12,160 nt of DNA, taken from assembly GCA_002339085.1 (NCBI GenBank), contig DDDX01000048.1, positions 1 to 12,160 of the forward strand, given 5' to 3'. A model generated the notes under the pieces. It did no database searches. It was not told where the DNA came from and was given only the letters and a program-made list of their open reading frames with translations. This DNA is from Cellvibrionales bacterium UBA1969. Its GTDB lineage: Bacteria; Pseudomonadota; Gammaproteobacteria; Pseudomonadales; UBA7434. Below are positions 1 through 7,298 of the stretch, piece after piece. The position numbers and the translations under genes were made by a program. Each line of letters begins with the position of its first letter. The stretch's first letter is position 1.

Positions 1-172
1 TAGAAGCTATTCGAGGTAGTTTATTATCCATATCAATAGAGGTATTTGTTAGTTATTATCTGCTAACGATAATACTTTGGATAAATGATAGTTACAAATT
101 TAATTACCATTTTTATCCTTTGTAGGCGGCATATTTTTTCTTTTATCCAACTAAAAGTGTGACTGATTAAGT
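1..172. other. AT-rich intergenic region, no gene seen
   Basis: No credible open reading frame, RNA gene or repeat element is visible in this stretch. It is very AT-rich and contains several scattered TTATCC/GGATAA hexamers, for example near 24-29, 79-84, 114-119 and 143-148. They have no regular spacing and I attach no function to them. The stretch lies beyond the terminator of the alanine-rich protein gene, so it is probably spacer or the edge of a neighbouring gene outside the window. Confidence 0.5.
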
Positions 173-200
173 AAAAAAAAGCGGCTAATAAAATTAGCCG
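173..200 (-). terminator. Rho-independent terminator of the alanine-rich protein gene
   Basis: A perfect 8-bp stem, CGGCTAAT (182-189) and ATTAGCCG (193-200), encloses a 3-base AAA loop. Eight A residues on the plus strand (173-180) become a U8 tract right after the stem when read on the minus strand. It lies about 65 bases past the stop codon of the minus-strand gene at 264-1037. The plus strand has no T-run after the stem, so it should act on the minus strand only. Confidence 0.88.
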
Positions 201-263
201 TTACAGAGGATAGAGAAATAAGATCTCGAGGTTAGGTTGTTATATGGGTAAACATTAACTAAA

Positions 264-1037
264 TTATTCCATTGGCTTGTTGGGGTGTGGACGAAAATCC
301 TTTCTACGATCCTTCATCATTTCTCTGACATGTTCTTTTCCCTTTTCTCGAGCATTTTCATCAACAAGGTCATCTCGAACTGCATCTTTAATGGCTTTTA
401 GTTCTTCCCGGCTCACTGATTTGGCGGCTGCCTTGAGTGCCTCTCGACTAGCTTCTTTAGCTAATTTACTTGCTTCTCTTGCTGCTTCGGCGCTGGTATC
501 AATACTTATGCCGGCTTCGTTAAGAGCTGTTTGTCGAACTTCTTTGGCTGCAAGTTTGGCTGCGTTTCGACTTTCATCACGTATTTCTTTTTTGCTTAAA
601 CCTGCTTCAGTGGCGGCTTCTTTAGCCGCCATTCCCGCCGCCTTAGCGGCTTGGTGAGCTTCTTTATGGCTGCTTTTTAAGACTTCTTTTGCTTCAGGGC
701 TAACGGCTTTTCGTGCCGCTTGACTGGCATTTCTAGCGGCTTTATTTGCCTCAATAGAGGCGCGAAGGGCTACTTCGGCCGCTATTTTAGCCTCTTCAGT
801 GCCTGATTCAGCCGCAAGTGCAGCCTCTTTGGCCGTATTGGCCGCTGCTGCTGCTGCCGTTGCGGCAGCAGCAGCATCAGCGGCTGTTTCAGAGGCGGTT
901 GGGGTTGATTCATTGAGGCTTTCGTCTGCTGTCTCGATCACTGTCTCAGGCGTGATATCGACTCCCTGAGCAAATGTGCTTCCAGCGGCTAACAACGTTA
1001 ATGTCATAACGGTGAAGTGTCGACTCATTAGATTCAT
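264..1037 (-). CDS. Exported alanine-rich, long-helix hypothetical protein
   Basis: I do not recognise a named family. The 257-residue product begins with a typical signal peptide: basic n-region MSRH, hydrophobic core to about residue 18, and likely cleavage after STFA at residue 23. The mature protein is therefore probably periplasmic or secreted. By hand count about 65 of 257 residues are Ala. Residues 50-70 are a near-pure Ala tract (TAADAAAAAT followed by six Ala). From about 70 to 240 the chain is Ala/Lys/Glu/Arg with recurring KEA and AAK units, as expected for a long amphipathic helix or coiled coil. It resembles the central domain of TolA or LEA-like proteins in composition only. The C-terminus is very basic (MMKDRRKDFRPHPNK). 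The start is supported by an AAGGGA ribosome site at 1045-1050, 7 bases upstream. It is a monocistronic unit closed by the terminator at 173-200. Confidence 0.75.
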   Translation of the reverse strand: MNLMSRHFTVMTLTLLAAGSTFAQGVDITPETVIETADESLNESTPTASETAADAAAAATAAAAAANTAKEAALAAESGTEEAKIAAEVALRASIEANKAARNASQAARKAVSPEAKEVLKSSHKEAHQAAKAAGMAAKEAATEAGLSKKEIRDESRNAAKLAAKEVRQTALNEAGISIDTSAEAAREASKLAKEASREALKAAAKSVSREELKAIKDAVRDDLVDENAREKGKEHVREMMKDRRKDFRPHPNKPME

Positions 1038-1337
1038 AGTTTTATCCCTTAAATGATTTGGTTTGAGTTAACTATAGCGACTAAATGTCAGCAAATTATT
1101 GCAACAAGTGGTTAATTTGTAACAAAATGTAATGGCCTTTGGTATAAGTTTTCATTGTTGATGACATTACGCTGACTCTTACTGCCTTAATTGCGAACCC
1201 CCTTGGTTATTTGCGATAAGGTTTGTTTTGTTACTTGATCGCAAGATTTTGAATTTATTCAGCTTGTATACTTAAATAATGTGCTCATGAGGTACGTTAA
1301 CGAGACGCACAGTTCAAATTTCTGAGGTTTTGATTGA
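1038..1337. promoter_or_regulatory. Divergent intergenic region between alanine-rich gene and Nudix gene
   Basis: These 300 bases must carry the promoters for both outward-facing genes. On the plus strand a TATACT box (1267-1272) is a plausible -10 for the Nudix gene, but no good -35 sits at the right distance; TTGATC at 1235-1240 is too far upstream. On the minus strand a TATAGT-like box lies in the segment around 1065-1080. No strong operator palindrome is apparent. Promoter positions are inference. Confidence 0.35.
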
Positions 1338-2084
1338 ATGGCAAATGATTTCGATAAATTGCTACCTGCAGCTACGGTGGTACTTGTCCGTCAGGGTAAT
1401 TCTGGCATGCAAACCTTACTATTGAGGCGCAACAGTGCACTGCGTTTTGCCGGTGGTAACTGGGTATTTCCTGGCGGTCGTCTTGATGCGGTTGATTATC
1501 CTGATGTCACTGTTGCTTCAGATTTTGAGATATCAAGTCAACGGCCTGAAGGCGAGTTTGCAGCAGCTAAAGTCGCTGCTGTGCGAGAAACGTATGAAGA
1601 GACCGGCCTAGCGATTGACGCCGATCAATTGGTTTATCTTGCGCACTGGGTTGCCCCACCGTTGATGAAAAAACGTTTTTCAACCTGGTTTTTTATTATC
1701 AAGGTTAGTGAGGCGGTTGCCGATCAGGTTCAAATTGACGGCAGCGAAATTCATGAGTCGCAATGGTTGAGTCCAGCAGAGGTATTAGCGAAGGTTGAAG
1801 ATAAAAGTATGGCCTTATTGCCGCCAACGATTGTGACTATCACAGAGCTTGCTCGTTACGGGACTGTAGATTCGGTGATAAGTTATTACCATGACCGACC
1901 CCCCGTGGTTTTTTACCCACGTGTGCACGTGGCTGAAGCTGATAGCCCAGTTGCTGGACAGTTCACATTCCTGTATCAGGGCGATGCCGGTTATCAAGAA
2001 ACAAATCCTGAAGTACTGGGCCCTCGACACCGCTTAAACTCAAAAGATGGGCTTTGGCGCTATGAAAACACGGTGTATGAATAG
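1338..2084 (+). CDS. Nudix hydrolase, NUDT19-like type with expanded Nudix box
   Basis: Predicted Mg-dependent hydrolase of a nucleoside diphosphate linked to another moiety; 248 residues. The N-terminal beta strand AATVVLVRQG leads into WVFPGGRLD (residues 42-50). The catalytic helix signature RETYEETG lies at residues 83-90, with E84, E87 and E88 as the expected metal ligands. The distance between the GG of the box and the RE..EE helix is much longer than in the classical 23-residue Nudix box. Such an insertion is known from the NUDT19/coenzyme-A-diphosphatase-like branch. Substrate is therefore only inferred: CoA or acyl-CoA is possible, ADP-ribose-type substrates are not excluded. A GAGG site at 1324-1327 supports the start. 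The next gene begins 42 bases after the stop on the same strand with no terminator between, so the two are probably co-transcribed. Confidence 0.85.
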   Translation: MANDFDKLLPAATVVLVRQGNSGMQTLLLRRNSALRFAGGNWVFPGGRLDAVDYPDVTVASDFEISSQRPEGEFAAAKVAAVRETYEETGLAIDADQLVYLAHWVAPPLMKKRFSTWFFIIKVSEAVADQVQIDGSEIHESQWLSPAEVLAKVEDKSMALLPPTIVTITELARYGTVDSVISYYHDRPPVVFYPRVHVAEADSPVAGQFTFLYQGDAGYQETNPEVLGPRHRLNSKDGLWRYENTVYE

Positions 2085-2126
2085 CCTTCTTTTATATTAT
2101 CAAATTTAATAAACAGGTATTAAAAA

Positions 2127-3197
2127 ATGGCAAAGCAAGAGGTTGGTGATTTAGAGCAAATTCGTCAAAAGCTAGAAGGGTGGTTGGCATGTCGTATTCC
2201 TAACGTCGAAGACTTTACATTGGGCGAGTTAAATTTTCCTGAATTTAGCGGCGAGAGTAGCGTGACTTTAATCATGGAAGCCAACTGGCAAGAAACTGGC
2301 CGCGCCCGGCATGAACGGTTTGTGTTGCGCATGGCTCCGATTATCAGTCAGGTATTTGAGATTCATGATTTGAAACTGCAGTACCAATTGATGGAAGTAA
2401 TGAACAAAGAGGGCATACCGGCGCCAAGCTTAGTCGGTTATGAGCCAGACAGCAGTTTATTAGGCAGCGACTTCTATGTGATGGATTTCGTTGATGGCAT
2501 TGTTCCGCCGGATAATCCACCAATGGCTTTTGGTAGCTGGGTTAGTGAGCTCACTGCGGAAGAGAGAGCGACCATGTGGCATAATGGTTTGACCACCATG
2601 GCTAAGATACACCAAATTGATATTCGTCAGTACGACTTACCGAGTTTAGAGGAATCACCGGCCGACCAGTCGCCCTTAGCACATGAAATTACCCGCTATG
2701 AGGGGATGATCAAGCAGGGTATGCGTGAAAAAGCAGACCCAATAATTTTAGAGGCTTGGCAATATTTAAAAGACAATTTACCAACCGATGGCCCTCGTCG
2801 ATTAGTCTGGGGTGATTCTCGCCCCGGTAATGTTATTTGGAAGGATTTACAACCAATCGCGATGATAGATTGGGAAATTGCCTGTATAGGCGATCCTCTT
2901 TGTGATTTAACTTGGTGGTTTTGGATAGACCACTGTAATTCGGTTGGCTTGGGCGCTGAAAAAATGACCGGCATACCAGACTATAACGATGCCTATCAAG
3001 AATGGCACAAGCTAACAGGCTTGCCGATTAACAATGCTGCCTATTTTGAGCTATTCACCATCGTCAGGTTTGCAATCATTATGGAGCGTAAGCTGGTTCA
3101 TATGCTGGATTTAGACCCAGCGGTAGCGACTCATGAAAGTCATCCCGTACAGTTTATTCAGCCATTGATGGATATTTGCAAGCAGACACATAAATGA
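2127..3197 (+). CDS. APH-fold phosphotransferase family protein (ACAD10/11 N-domain-like)
   Basis: A 356-residue small-molecule kinase of the aminoglycoside phosphotransferase / choline kinase superfamily (PF01636), cytoplasmic. The N-lobe includes FVLRMAP (residues 65-71), which corresponds to the nucleotide-binding strand. The hinge-like segment YVMDFVDG is at 117-124. The catalytic loop is LVWGDSRPGNVIW (226-238), with putative catalytic D230 and N235. The metal-binding IDWE follows at 247-250, then GDPLCDLTWW. The histidine usual in HGD is replaced by Trp (W228), a variant I know from this subfamily in other bacteria. Relatives are often found next to acyl-CoA dehydrogenases and related to the kinase domain of ACAD10/11, which acts on 4-hydroxyacyl-CoAs. 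No dehydrogenase is adjacent here, so the substrate is unknown. An AGG site at 2115-2117 precedes the start. It is probably in one operon with the Nudix gene. Confidence 0.85.
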   Translation: MAKQEVGDLEQIRQKLEGWLACRIPNVEDFTLGELNFPEFSGESSVTLIMEANWQETGRARHERFVLRMAPIISQVFEIHDLKLQYQLMEVMNKEGIPAPSLVGYEPDSSLLGSDFYVMDFVDGIVPPDNPPMAFGSWVSELTAEERATMWHNGLTTMAKIHQIDIRQYDLPSLEESPADQSPLAHEITRYEGMIKQGMREKADPIILEAWQYLKDNLPTDGPRRLVWGDSRPGNVIWKDLQPIAMIDWEIACIGDPLCDLTWWFWIDHCNSVGLGAEKMTGIPDYNDAYQEWHKLTGLPINNAAYFELFTIVRFAIIMERKLVHMLDLDPAVATHESHPVQFIQPLMDICKQTHK

Positions 3198-3216
3198 TTT
3201 AGCAGCGATAAACGGC

Positions 3217-3245
3217 GCTTAATCATTACTCGATTAGGCTTTTTT
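3217..3245 (+). terminator. Rho-independent terminator after the Nudix-phosphotransferase unit
   Basis: An 8-bp stem pairs GCTTAATC (3217-3224) with GATTAGGC (3232-3239). It has one G-U wobble and a 7-base loop, and is followed immediately by six T residues (3240-3245). It lies 19 bases past the phosphotransferase stop codon. It separates the Nudix/phosphotransferase pair from the DUF1456 gene. Confidence 0.75.
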
Positions 3246-3379
3246 ATGTCACTTCTGAATGAGTCTTCATCTTTTTATGGGCTAATGACGGGCTGCACCT
3301 AGCAAAATACGCAAAACAAGTGATTTTTTTGTCTCCGTTTATCGTAAGATCATATTTATAGATTTTACACAGGCTGCCT

Positions 3380-3907
3380 ATGAAAAATAATGATATTTTG
3401 CGACGATTACGCTACGTATTCGATTTTAATGACACTAAGATGATAGCGATTTTTCGACAAGCTGATTTGTCTGTCAATCGTGAACAAGTCAGTGCTTGGC
3501 TTAAAAAAGACGATGCCGAAGATTTTTTAAATTGTAATGATTTGACTTTGGCCAGTTTTTTAAATGGTTTGATCGTTGAGTTGCGAGGGAAGCGAGAGGG
3601 TCCAATGCCCATGGCTGAGAAAAAACTCAATAATAATATCATTTTAAAAAAATTAAAGATTGCTTTAGCGTTTCAGGCTGAGGATGTATTACGCGTTTTA
3701 AGTCTGGCGGGATTTCGTTTAAGTCAACATGAGCTGAGTGCTTTTTTTCGTAAGCCTGATCATAAACATCATCGTCAATGTAAAGATCAAGTCATTCGTA
3801 ATTTTTTACAAGGTTTGCAGCAGGAGTTGCGACCACCGTCTAATACTGATCAACGAAATCCAGTGAATGCGGCAAAGCTTAAGGCTTACCATTGGCCTCG
3901 TAGCTAG
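3380..3907 (+). CDS. yehS: DUF1456 family protein, YehS-like
   Basis: A 175-residue cytoplasmic protein that matches Escherichia coli YehS over most of its length as I recall that sequence. Shared stretches include NNDILRRLRY, the SFLNGLI..RGK segment, NNNI-LKKL and the PDHK.....C.DQ..R.FL.GL region. It contains two copies of the DUF1456 module, about residues 1-74 and 84-151. Each copy opens with a NNxILxxLxxAxxF-type helix and ends with a FLxGLxxE-type helix. The molecular role is unknown; there are no catalytic motifs or membrane segments. The C-terminal 20-25 residues extend beyond YehS (156 residues) and are low complexity. It follows a terminator, so it should have its own promoter. TTGTCT (3329-3334) with an AT-rich -10-like area around 3351-3358 is a weak candidate. 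The ribosome site is weak (AGG at 3371-3373). Confidence 0.85.
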   Translation: MKNNDILRRLRYVFDFNDTKMIAIFRQADLSVNREQVSAWLKKDDAEDFLNCNDLTLASFLNGLIVELRGKREGPMPMAEKKLNNNIILKKLKIALAFQAEDVLRVLSLAGFRLSQHELSAFFRKPDHKHHRQCKDQVIRNFLQGLQQELRPPSNTDQRNPVNAAKLKAYHWPRS

Positions 3908-3969
3908 CGTGATGATCCGTCATCTGTTTTAATACAAGCTTATACGCCTGAATGGCAAGGGTGATTTCT

Positions 3970-4797
3970 ATGTTAAGCTCGCAAGCCTCCTTTAAACAGC
4001 AGTACGGCCCTTGGGCGATCGTTGCAGGCGGCTCAGAAGGTATTGGTTTAGCCTTTGCTGAGCTGTTGGCTAAGCAGGGTGTTAACTTAGTGCTGGTGTC
4101 ACGAAATGAGCAGAAATTATCGGATGCTCGCAGCGTGATTCGCCGACAATCTGCGGTAGATCTCCGCTGTATTAGCGCCGACTTAAGCCATGAGGATAGT
4201 TTCTCCTCAATTATCCAGGCTACTACTGATATTGAGATTGGCTTGTTAGTGTATAACGCAGGTGCGGTTCATGGCGCAGATTTTTTTCTTGATCAGTCGG
4301 TTGAGAGTGCCATTGATTTGGTTAATTTGAATTGTCATGGACCTGTGTTGCTAGCACATCATTTTGGCCGACTAATGTGTGACCGTCAGCGCGGCGGGAT
4401 GATTTTTTTATCCTCCATGGCGGCATTGGCAGGTAGCTCTTATATTGCTACTTATGCCGCGACTAAATCTTTTGATATTGTTTTTGCTCAATCGCTTTGG
4501 CATGAGTTAAAAGCTGACAATATTAATGTATTAGGCTTAATTGCGGGTGCCACTGCAACGCCTGCGATGGCGGCTTCTGGTTTTGACGTTGGTCAAAAAA
4601 ATGAAGAGGGTTTGCCCGTATTTATGAGCAGCTCTGCCGTAGCAAAAGAAGGCTTAGATAATCTCGAAAATGGTCCTATTCATATCGTCGGTGATGTTAA
4701 TAGGGCATCGGCCGATGCTTTCAATCAATTATCTCGAGAGCAATTAGTCAGCATGATGAGCCAAGCTACAGCCGAACTTTATAACAAGCCCAGTTAA
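3970..4797 (+). CDS. Short-chain dehydrogenase/reductase (SDR) family protein
   Basis: Predicted NAD(P)(H)-dependent oxidoreductase of the classical SDR family; 275 residues from this start. The Rossmann cofactor motif is AGGSEGIG (residues 19-26), with VSRNEQKL (43-50) after the second strand, where an Arg suggests an NADP(H) preference. D71 follows the third strand, the structural NAG motif is at 96-98, N121 sits in helix 4, the catalytic serine is at 148/149 (FLSSMA), and the YAATK active site gives Y162 and K166. Substrate is not predictable. The ATG at 3952 would add six residues but has no ribosome site; the ATG at 3970 has AAGG at 3956-3959 and starts just before the usual N-terminal segment, so I chose it. 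It converges on the DUF3604 gene with only 30 bases between stops, and no clear hairpin terminator is visible there. Confidence 0.85.
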   Translation: MLSSQASFKQQYGPWAIVAGGSEGIGLAFAELLAKQGVNLVLVSRNEQKLSDARSVIRRQSAVDLRCISADLSHEDSFSSIIQATTDIEIGLLVYNAGAVHGADFFLDQSVESAIDLVNLNCHGPVLLAHHFGRLMCDRQRGGMIFLSSMAALAGSSYIATYAATKSFDIVFAQSLWHELKADNINVLGLIAGATATPAMAASGFDVGQKNEEGLPVFMSSSAVAKEGLDNLENGPIHIVGDVNRASADAFNQLSREQLVSMMSQATAELYNKPS

Positions 4798-4827
4798 TCG
4801 GATTTTAATTGACAATTCTATTTTATA

Positions 4828-6873
4828 TTAATGGGTATACCAGATCGGTGAGCTCCAAGCGCGCTCTTGAATAATCGGCGAATAAAAACTTTCTTTAGCT
4901 GGGTCAGTACAGCATTTTTCATAAATCGCACCGCGTGCGCCGTTTTTATGAAGTGTAGCTGTTTTTTCTGCTGCCTGTGTTGCACAGTTTTCGCTGAACG
5001 GGTCAACACCTGCGGCTTTACATTGCAAGGTTGACCAGCGGCAACTTGGATTTTCGATGAGCCTAACATAGTAAAAAGCGTCTTCAGAAGGGTTAAAATT
5101 TGGATCTTGCCAAACAGTACAGGCATTCTTGAGTCCAGCACCTTCAGCGGCACAACTGCTGAGATTAACCGATGCGCCGTTATTGGCATTGCCTGCCACA
5201 TCATAAACCTTTTCATGCGACTGGCCTTGACTGTCGATCCATCCCTTAATGATTTGTATTCGTTGAATATCGGTAGCGGTGGAGTTTTCAGGGAACGGGT
5301 CTTTTTGTGCGGCGACTAAGAACTGTGGCGAACGTTGATTTTCTTTTGAGCCAAAAAGGTCGCCACCCATTGGCACACCATCAGCATAGGCTTGCTTGAG
5401 CATGTCGGGGGCCTGACAAAGCGTTTGAGAATAATCCCAGCCCGCGAAGAAGCGCAGGCTAGGCCGAGTGCCGCTGGTCGCATAGGTTTCTTTATTGCGC
5501 ATACCGTTAAAAATACTGTCGCGGCTATTTTCTTCTGCCCAGACAACCGCTAAACCACCAGGATTCGAGTAGAGGTGATCTTGTACGTTGCGATATTCTG
5601 TATCTCGCATTCCTAAGTGGCCTGGATAGTTATCCTCCTCAGCGCCGCCGGGTAAGGCATTATGAGTGTCAGTTGAGCCTATAAAGCCCATCTTAAAAGG
5701 ATTAGTGCCCGACGATTGCTCGAGTTCTAATCCTGCTTTTAAGGCATTTCTGACCATGTTTCGTGGTGCAAAATCATCGAGCGCTACGGCTTCGCCGCGT
5801 TCAGATTGTATTTCACCATGCACACTGCCTAGCATACTTAAGTTATCAGCTGGTGTTTGTTCAAAATCGCATAGCTCATCCTCGGTTAACACCCCGCGAC
5901 CGGCCAAGCGGTCAAAGCGGCATTCAGAGGCGGCTTTATGCTGTAATAATTCAACAATCGGTTCGAATTGTAATCGATCCTGAGCTTGCTGAGGTGTGGC
6001 AGGATTGGGAAACATTAAGCCGCCAGCGAGATTAGGGTTATGCGGAATCGCAATCACATCGCAACCTTGATCAGGGTCGATGCATTGGCTTTGGAGTTGA
6101 GTCCATAAATTTGGAAAGTTGTAGCTACCAGTATCAAAGGTGGTGATTGGATAATCGGTCACATTCTCATTGCGAAAAATCACATTGCGATGCATATTTT
6201 TAGTATCGGGTGCATCGGTATATTCATAGCCTACAAAGGTGGTGAATTTGCATTCGCTACTGCGGTCATAATGATCTTCAGCCGCTTGCTGAATATTGCT
6301 CCATAGTTCGAGACCTGCCGCTTTACAGTCAGATAATTTACAGGCGAAGGTTTCTTTTTTTTCTCCTTCACGACTGACGTTATTGATCGCCCATAAGCTT
6401 AGCGAGCCTAACTGCACATAATAGTTCTTTGAGCGCGTGCCGATACACATTGGCCACCAGTAGCCAAGACGACCGGCATTTTGGCTGCAAACACCAATTT
6501 GGCCTAATGTCTCACCGTGATCGGTAACCGAAGTGAAGTCAAGCGGACGATGAATTTGCGCGGCAATGGCTTGCTCGCCATCAATATTTGGCAGCATAAT
6601 GGTTTCGCCTTTGGCGTAACGGTATGCGTCCCATGGGTCATTCCGTTGGTTGGAGCCATAGGAATCAAAAGAGTAGCGAGAGTGGACATGTAAATCGCCA
6701 AATAAGGGAACTTTATTGACGTTGTAATTATCACAAGGGGCGCGTCCCTCCGTCCGCTCAAAGGGGAGAGACTGGACATTAATGCTGAATGAGAAGCCCA
6801 ACAAAAAATATAAAATCATTGATCTATTTATCCAATTGATTCCATTTGAGTCAGTATCTTGAGCGACGGGCAT
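4828..6873 (-). CDS. Exported DUF3604 domain protein (PHP-like, putative metal-dependent hydrolase)
   Basis: A 681-residue protein that fits the full length of the DUF3604 family. Metal-site motifs resembling the PHP hydrolase fold are visible: LFGDLHVHSRYS (H62, H64), SVTDHGE (D118, H119, E121), FVGYEYTD (213-220), IPHNPN (276-281, H278) and GSTDTHN (399-405, D402, H404). The protein ends with QERAWSSPIWYTH, which is characteristic of the family. The enzymatic reaction is not established. A hydrophobic segment, MILYFLLGFSFSINVQS at residues 19-35, looks like a signal peptide. With the start used here (AGGA at 6883-6886, 9-base spacing) the n-region is unusually long; a start at M19 (6817-6819) would give a more normal signal peptide but has a poorer ribosome site. 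The many cysteines fit disulfides in an exported protein. The gene is divergent from tmcA. Confidence 0.87.
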   Translation of the reverse strand: MPVAQDTDSNGINWINRSMILYFLLGFSFSINVQSLPFERTEGRAPCDNYNVNKVPLFGDLHVHSRYSFDSYGSNQRNDPWDAYRYAKGETIMLPNIDGEQAIAAQIHRPLDFTSVTDHGETLGQIGVCSQNAGRLGYWWPMCIGTRSKNYYVQLGSLSLWAINNVSREGEKKETFACKLSDCKAAGLELWSNIQQAAEDHYDRSSECKFTTFVGYEYTDAPDTKNMHRNVIFRNENVTDYPITTFDTGSYNFPNLWTQLQSQCIDPDQGCDVIAIPHNPNLAGGLMFPNPATPQQAQDRLQFEPIVELLQHKAASECRFDRLAGRGVLTEDELCDFEQTPADNLSMLGSVHGEIQSERGEAVALDDFAPRNMVRNALKAGLELEQSSGTNPFKMGFIGSTDTHNALPGGAEEDNYPGHLGMRDTEYRNVQDHLYSNPGGLAVVWAEENSRDSIFNGMRNKETYATSGTRPSLRFFAGWDYSQTLCQAPDMLKQAYADGVPMGGDLFGSKENQRSPQFLVAAQKDPFPENSTATDIQRIQIIKGWIDSQGQSHEKVYDVAGNANNGASVNLSSCAAEGAGLKNACTVWQDPNFNPSEDAFYYVRLIENPSCRWSTLQCKAAGVDPFSENCATQAAEKTATLHKNGARGAIYEKCCTDPAKESFYSPIIQERAWSSPIWYTH

Positions 6874-7298
6874 TACGAGGGTTCCTATCTAATTATATTG
6901 GTCCATCAATGGCTAATGATTTTGGATGTAAATTCCAATGTAAAATATTATCATGGGGAAAATCGGAGGGCTTTAACGATTACTTCCAATTTCTGGAAAT
7001 ATGGATCTTTTAGTGAATTGAGACACTATCGGTGAAAAAAGTTAGAGTAAGCGATATAAAAATTCCTAAAGGTGTCGTGGATATCTCACACCTTTAGGGT
7101 GGTTAATATACCCTAAAATAAGCAAGGAATTTCTTATTCATAGAGTGGGTGCTATTGAATAGTATCCCGTAACCAACCGTTTAAATCGCCAAATGACTTG
7201 GTCTTTAAATCCAGCAGGTGAAATTAAAGTATAGGCTTTTTGTTTGATGAGCTTAACAATCAAATGTAAATTTTTCTTTTTATACAAGCGCAAATAAT
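6874..7298. promoter_or_regulatory. Divergent spacer between the DUF3604 gene and tmcA
   Basis: The 425 bases are very AT-rich and hold no gene I can support. They contain the overlapping inverted repeats at 7058-7117, listed separately. A smaller hyphenated palindrome, TTCCA-N5-TGGAA, is at 6984-6998, and a second TTCCAAT lies at 6933-6939. A perfect TATAAT on the minus strand (6892-6897) lies too near the DUF3604 ribosome site to be a normal -10. Promoters for both divergent genes must lie here, but I cannot place them firmly. Confidence 0.4.
7058..7117 (-). promoter_or_regulatory. Overlapping mutually exclusive hairpins, attenuator-like on the minus strand
   Basis: Two perfect inverted repeats share an arm. 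CCTAAAGGTGT (7065-7075) pairs with ACACCTTTAGG (7088-7098), an 11-bp stem with a 12-base loop. TTTAGGGT (7093-7100) pairs with ACCCTAAA (7110-7117), an 8-bp stem with a 9-base loop. The shared bases 7093-7098 cannot be in both stems. Read on the minus strand, the 8-bp stem forms first, the 11-bp stem second, and the second is followed by AA then five U residues (7062-7058). That is the order of an antiterminator and a terminator. The DUF3604 start codon lies about 185 bases downstream on that strand. Function is inferred. Confidence 0.45.

Noticed and set aside
277..657. Plus-strand 126-codon open frame
   Set aside because: It is antisense to the alanine-rich gene. Ala codons read backwards give Ser/Ala/Arg-rich frames without stops, and the minus-strand frame has the signal peptide, ribosome site and terminator.
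841..885. GCTGCTGC-type triplet run as a possible microsatellite or repeat element
   Set aside because: It is in frame and encodes the poly-Ala tract with mixed Ala codons, so it is part of the coding sequence and not an independent repeat.
3952..3969. Upstream ATG as the SDR start
   Set aside because: No ribosome site precedes it, while the ATG at 3970 has AAGG at a good distance and a normal SDR N-terminus.
5107..6035. Plus-strand open frames of 70-105 codons and minus-strand alternatives in the DUF3604 region
   Set aside because: They are shadows of the DUF3604 coding frame, which has family motifs along its full length.
6892..6897. Minus-strand TATAAT as a DUF3604 promoter
   Set aside because: Transcription would begin at about 6885, at the ribosome site itself, and no -35 matches at 16-18 bases.
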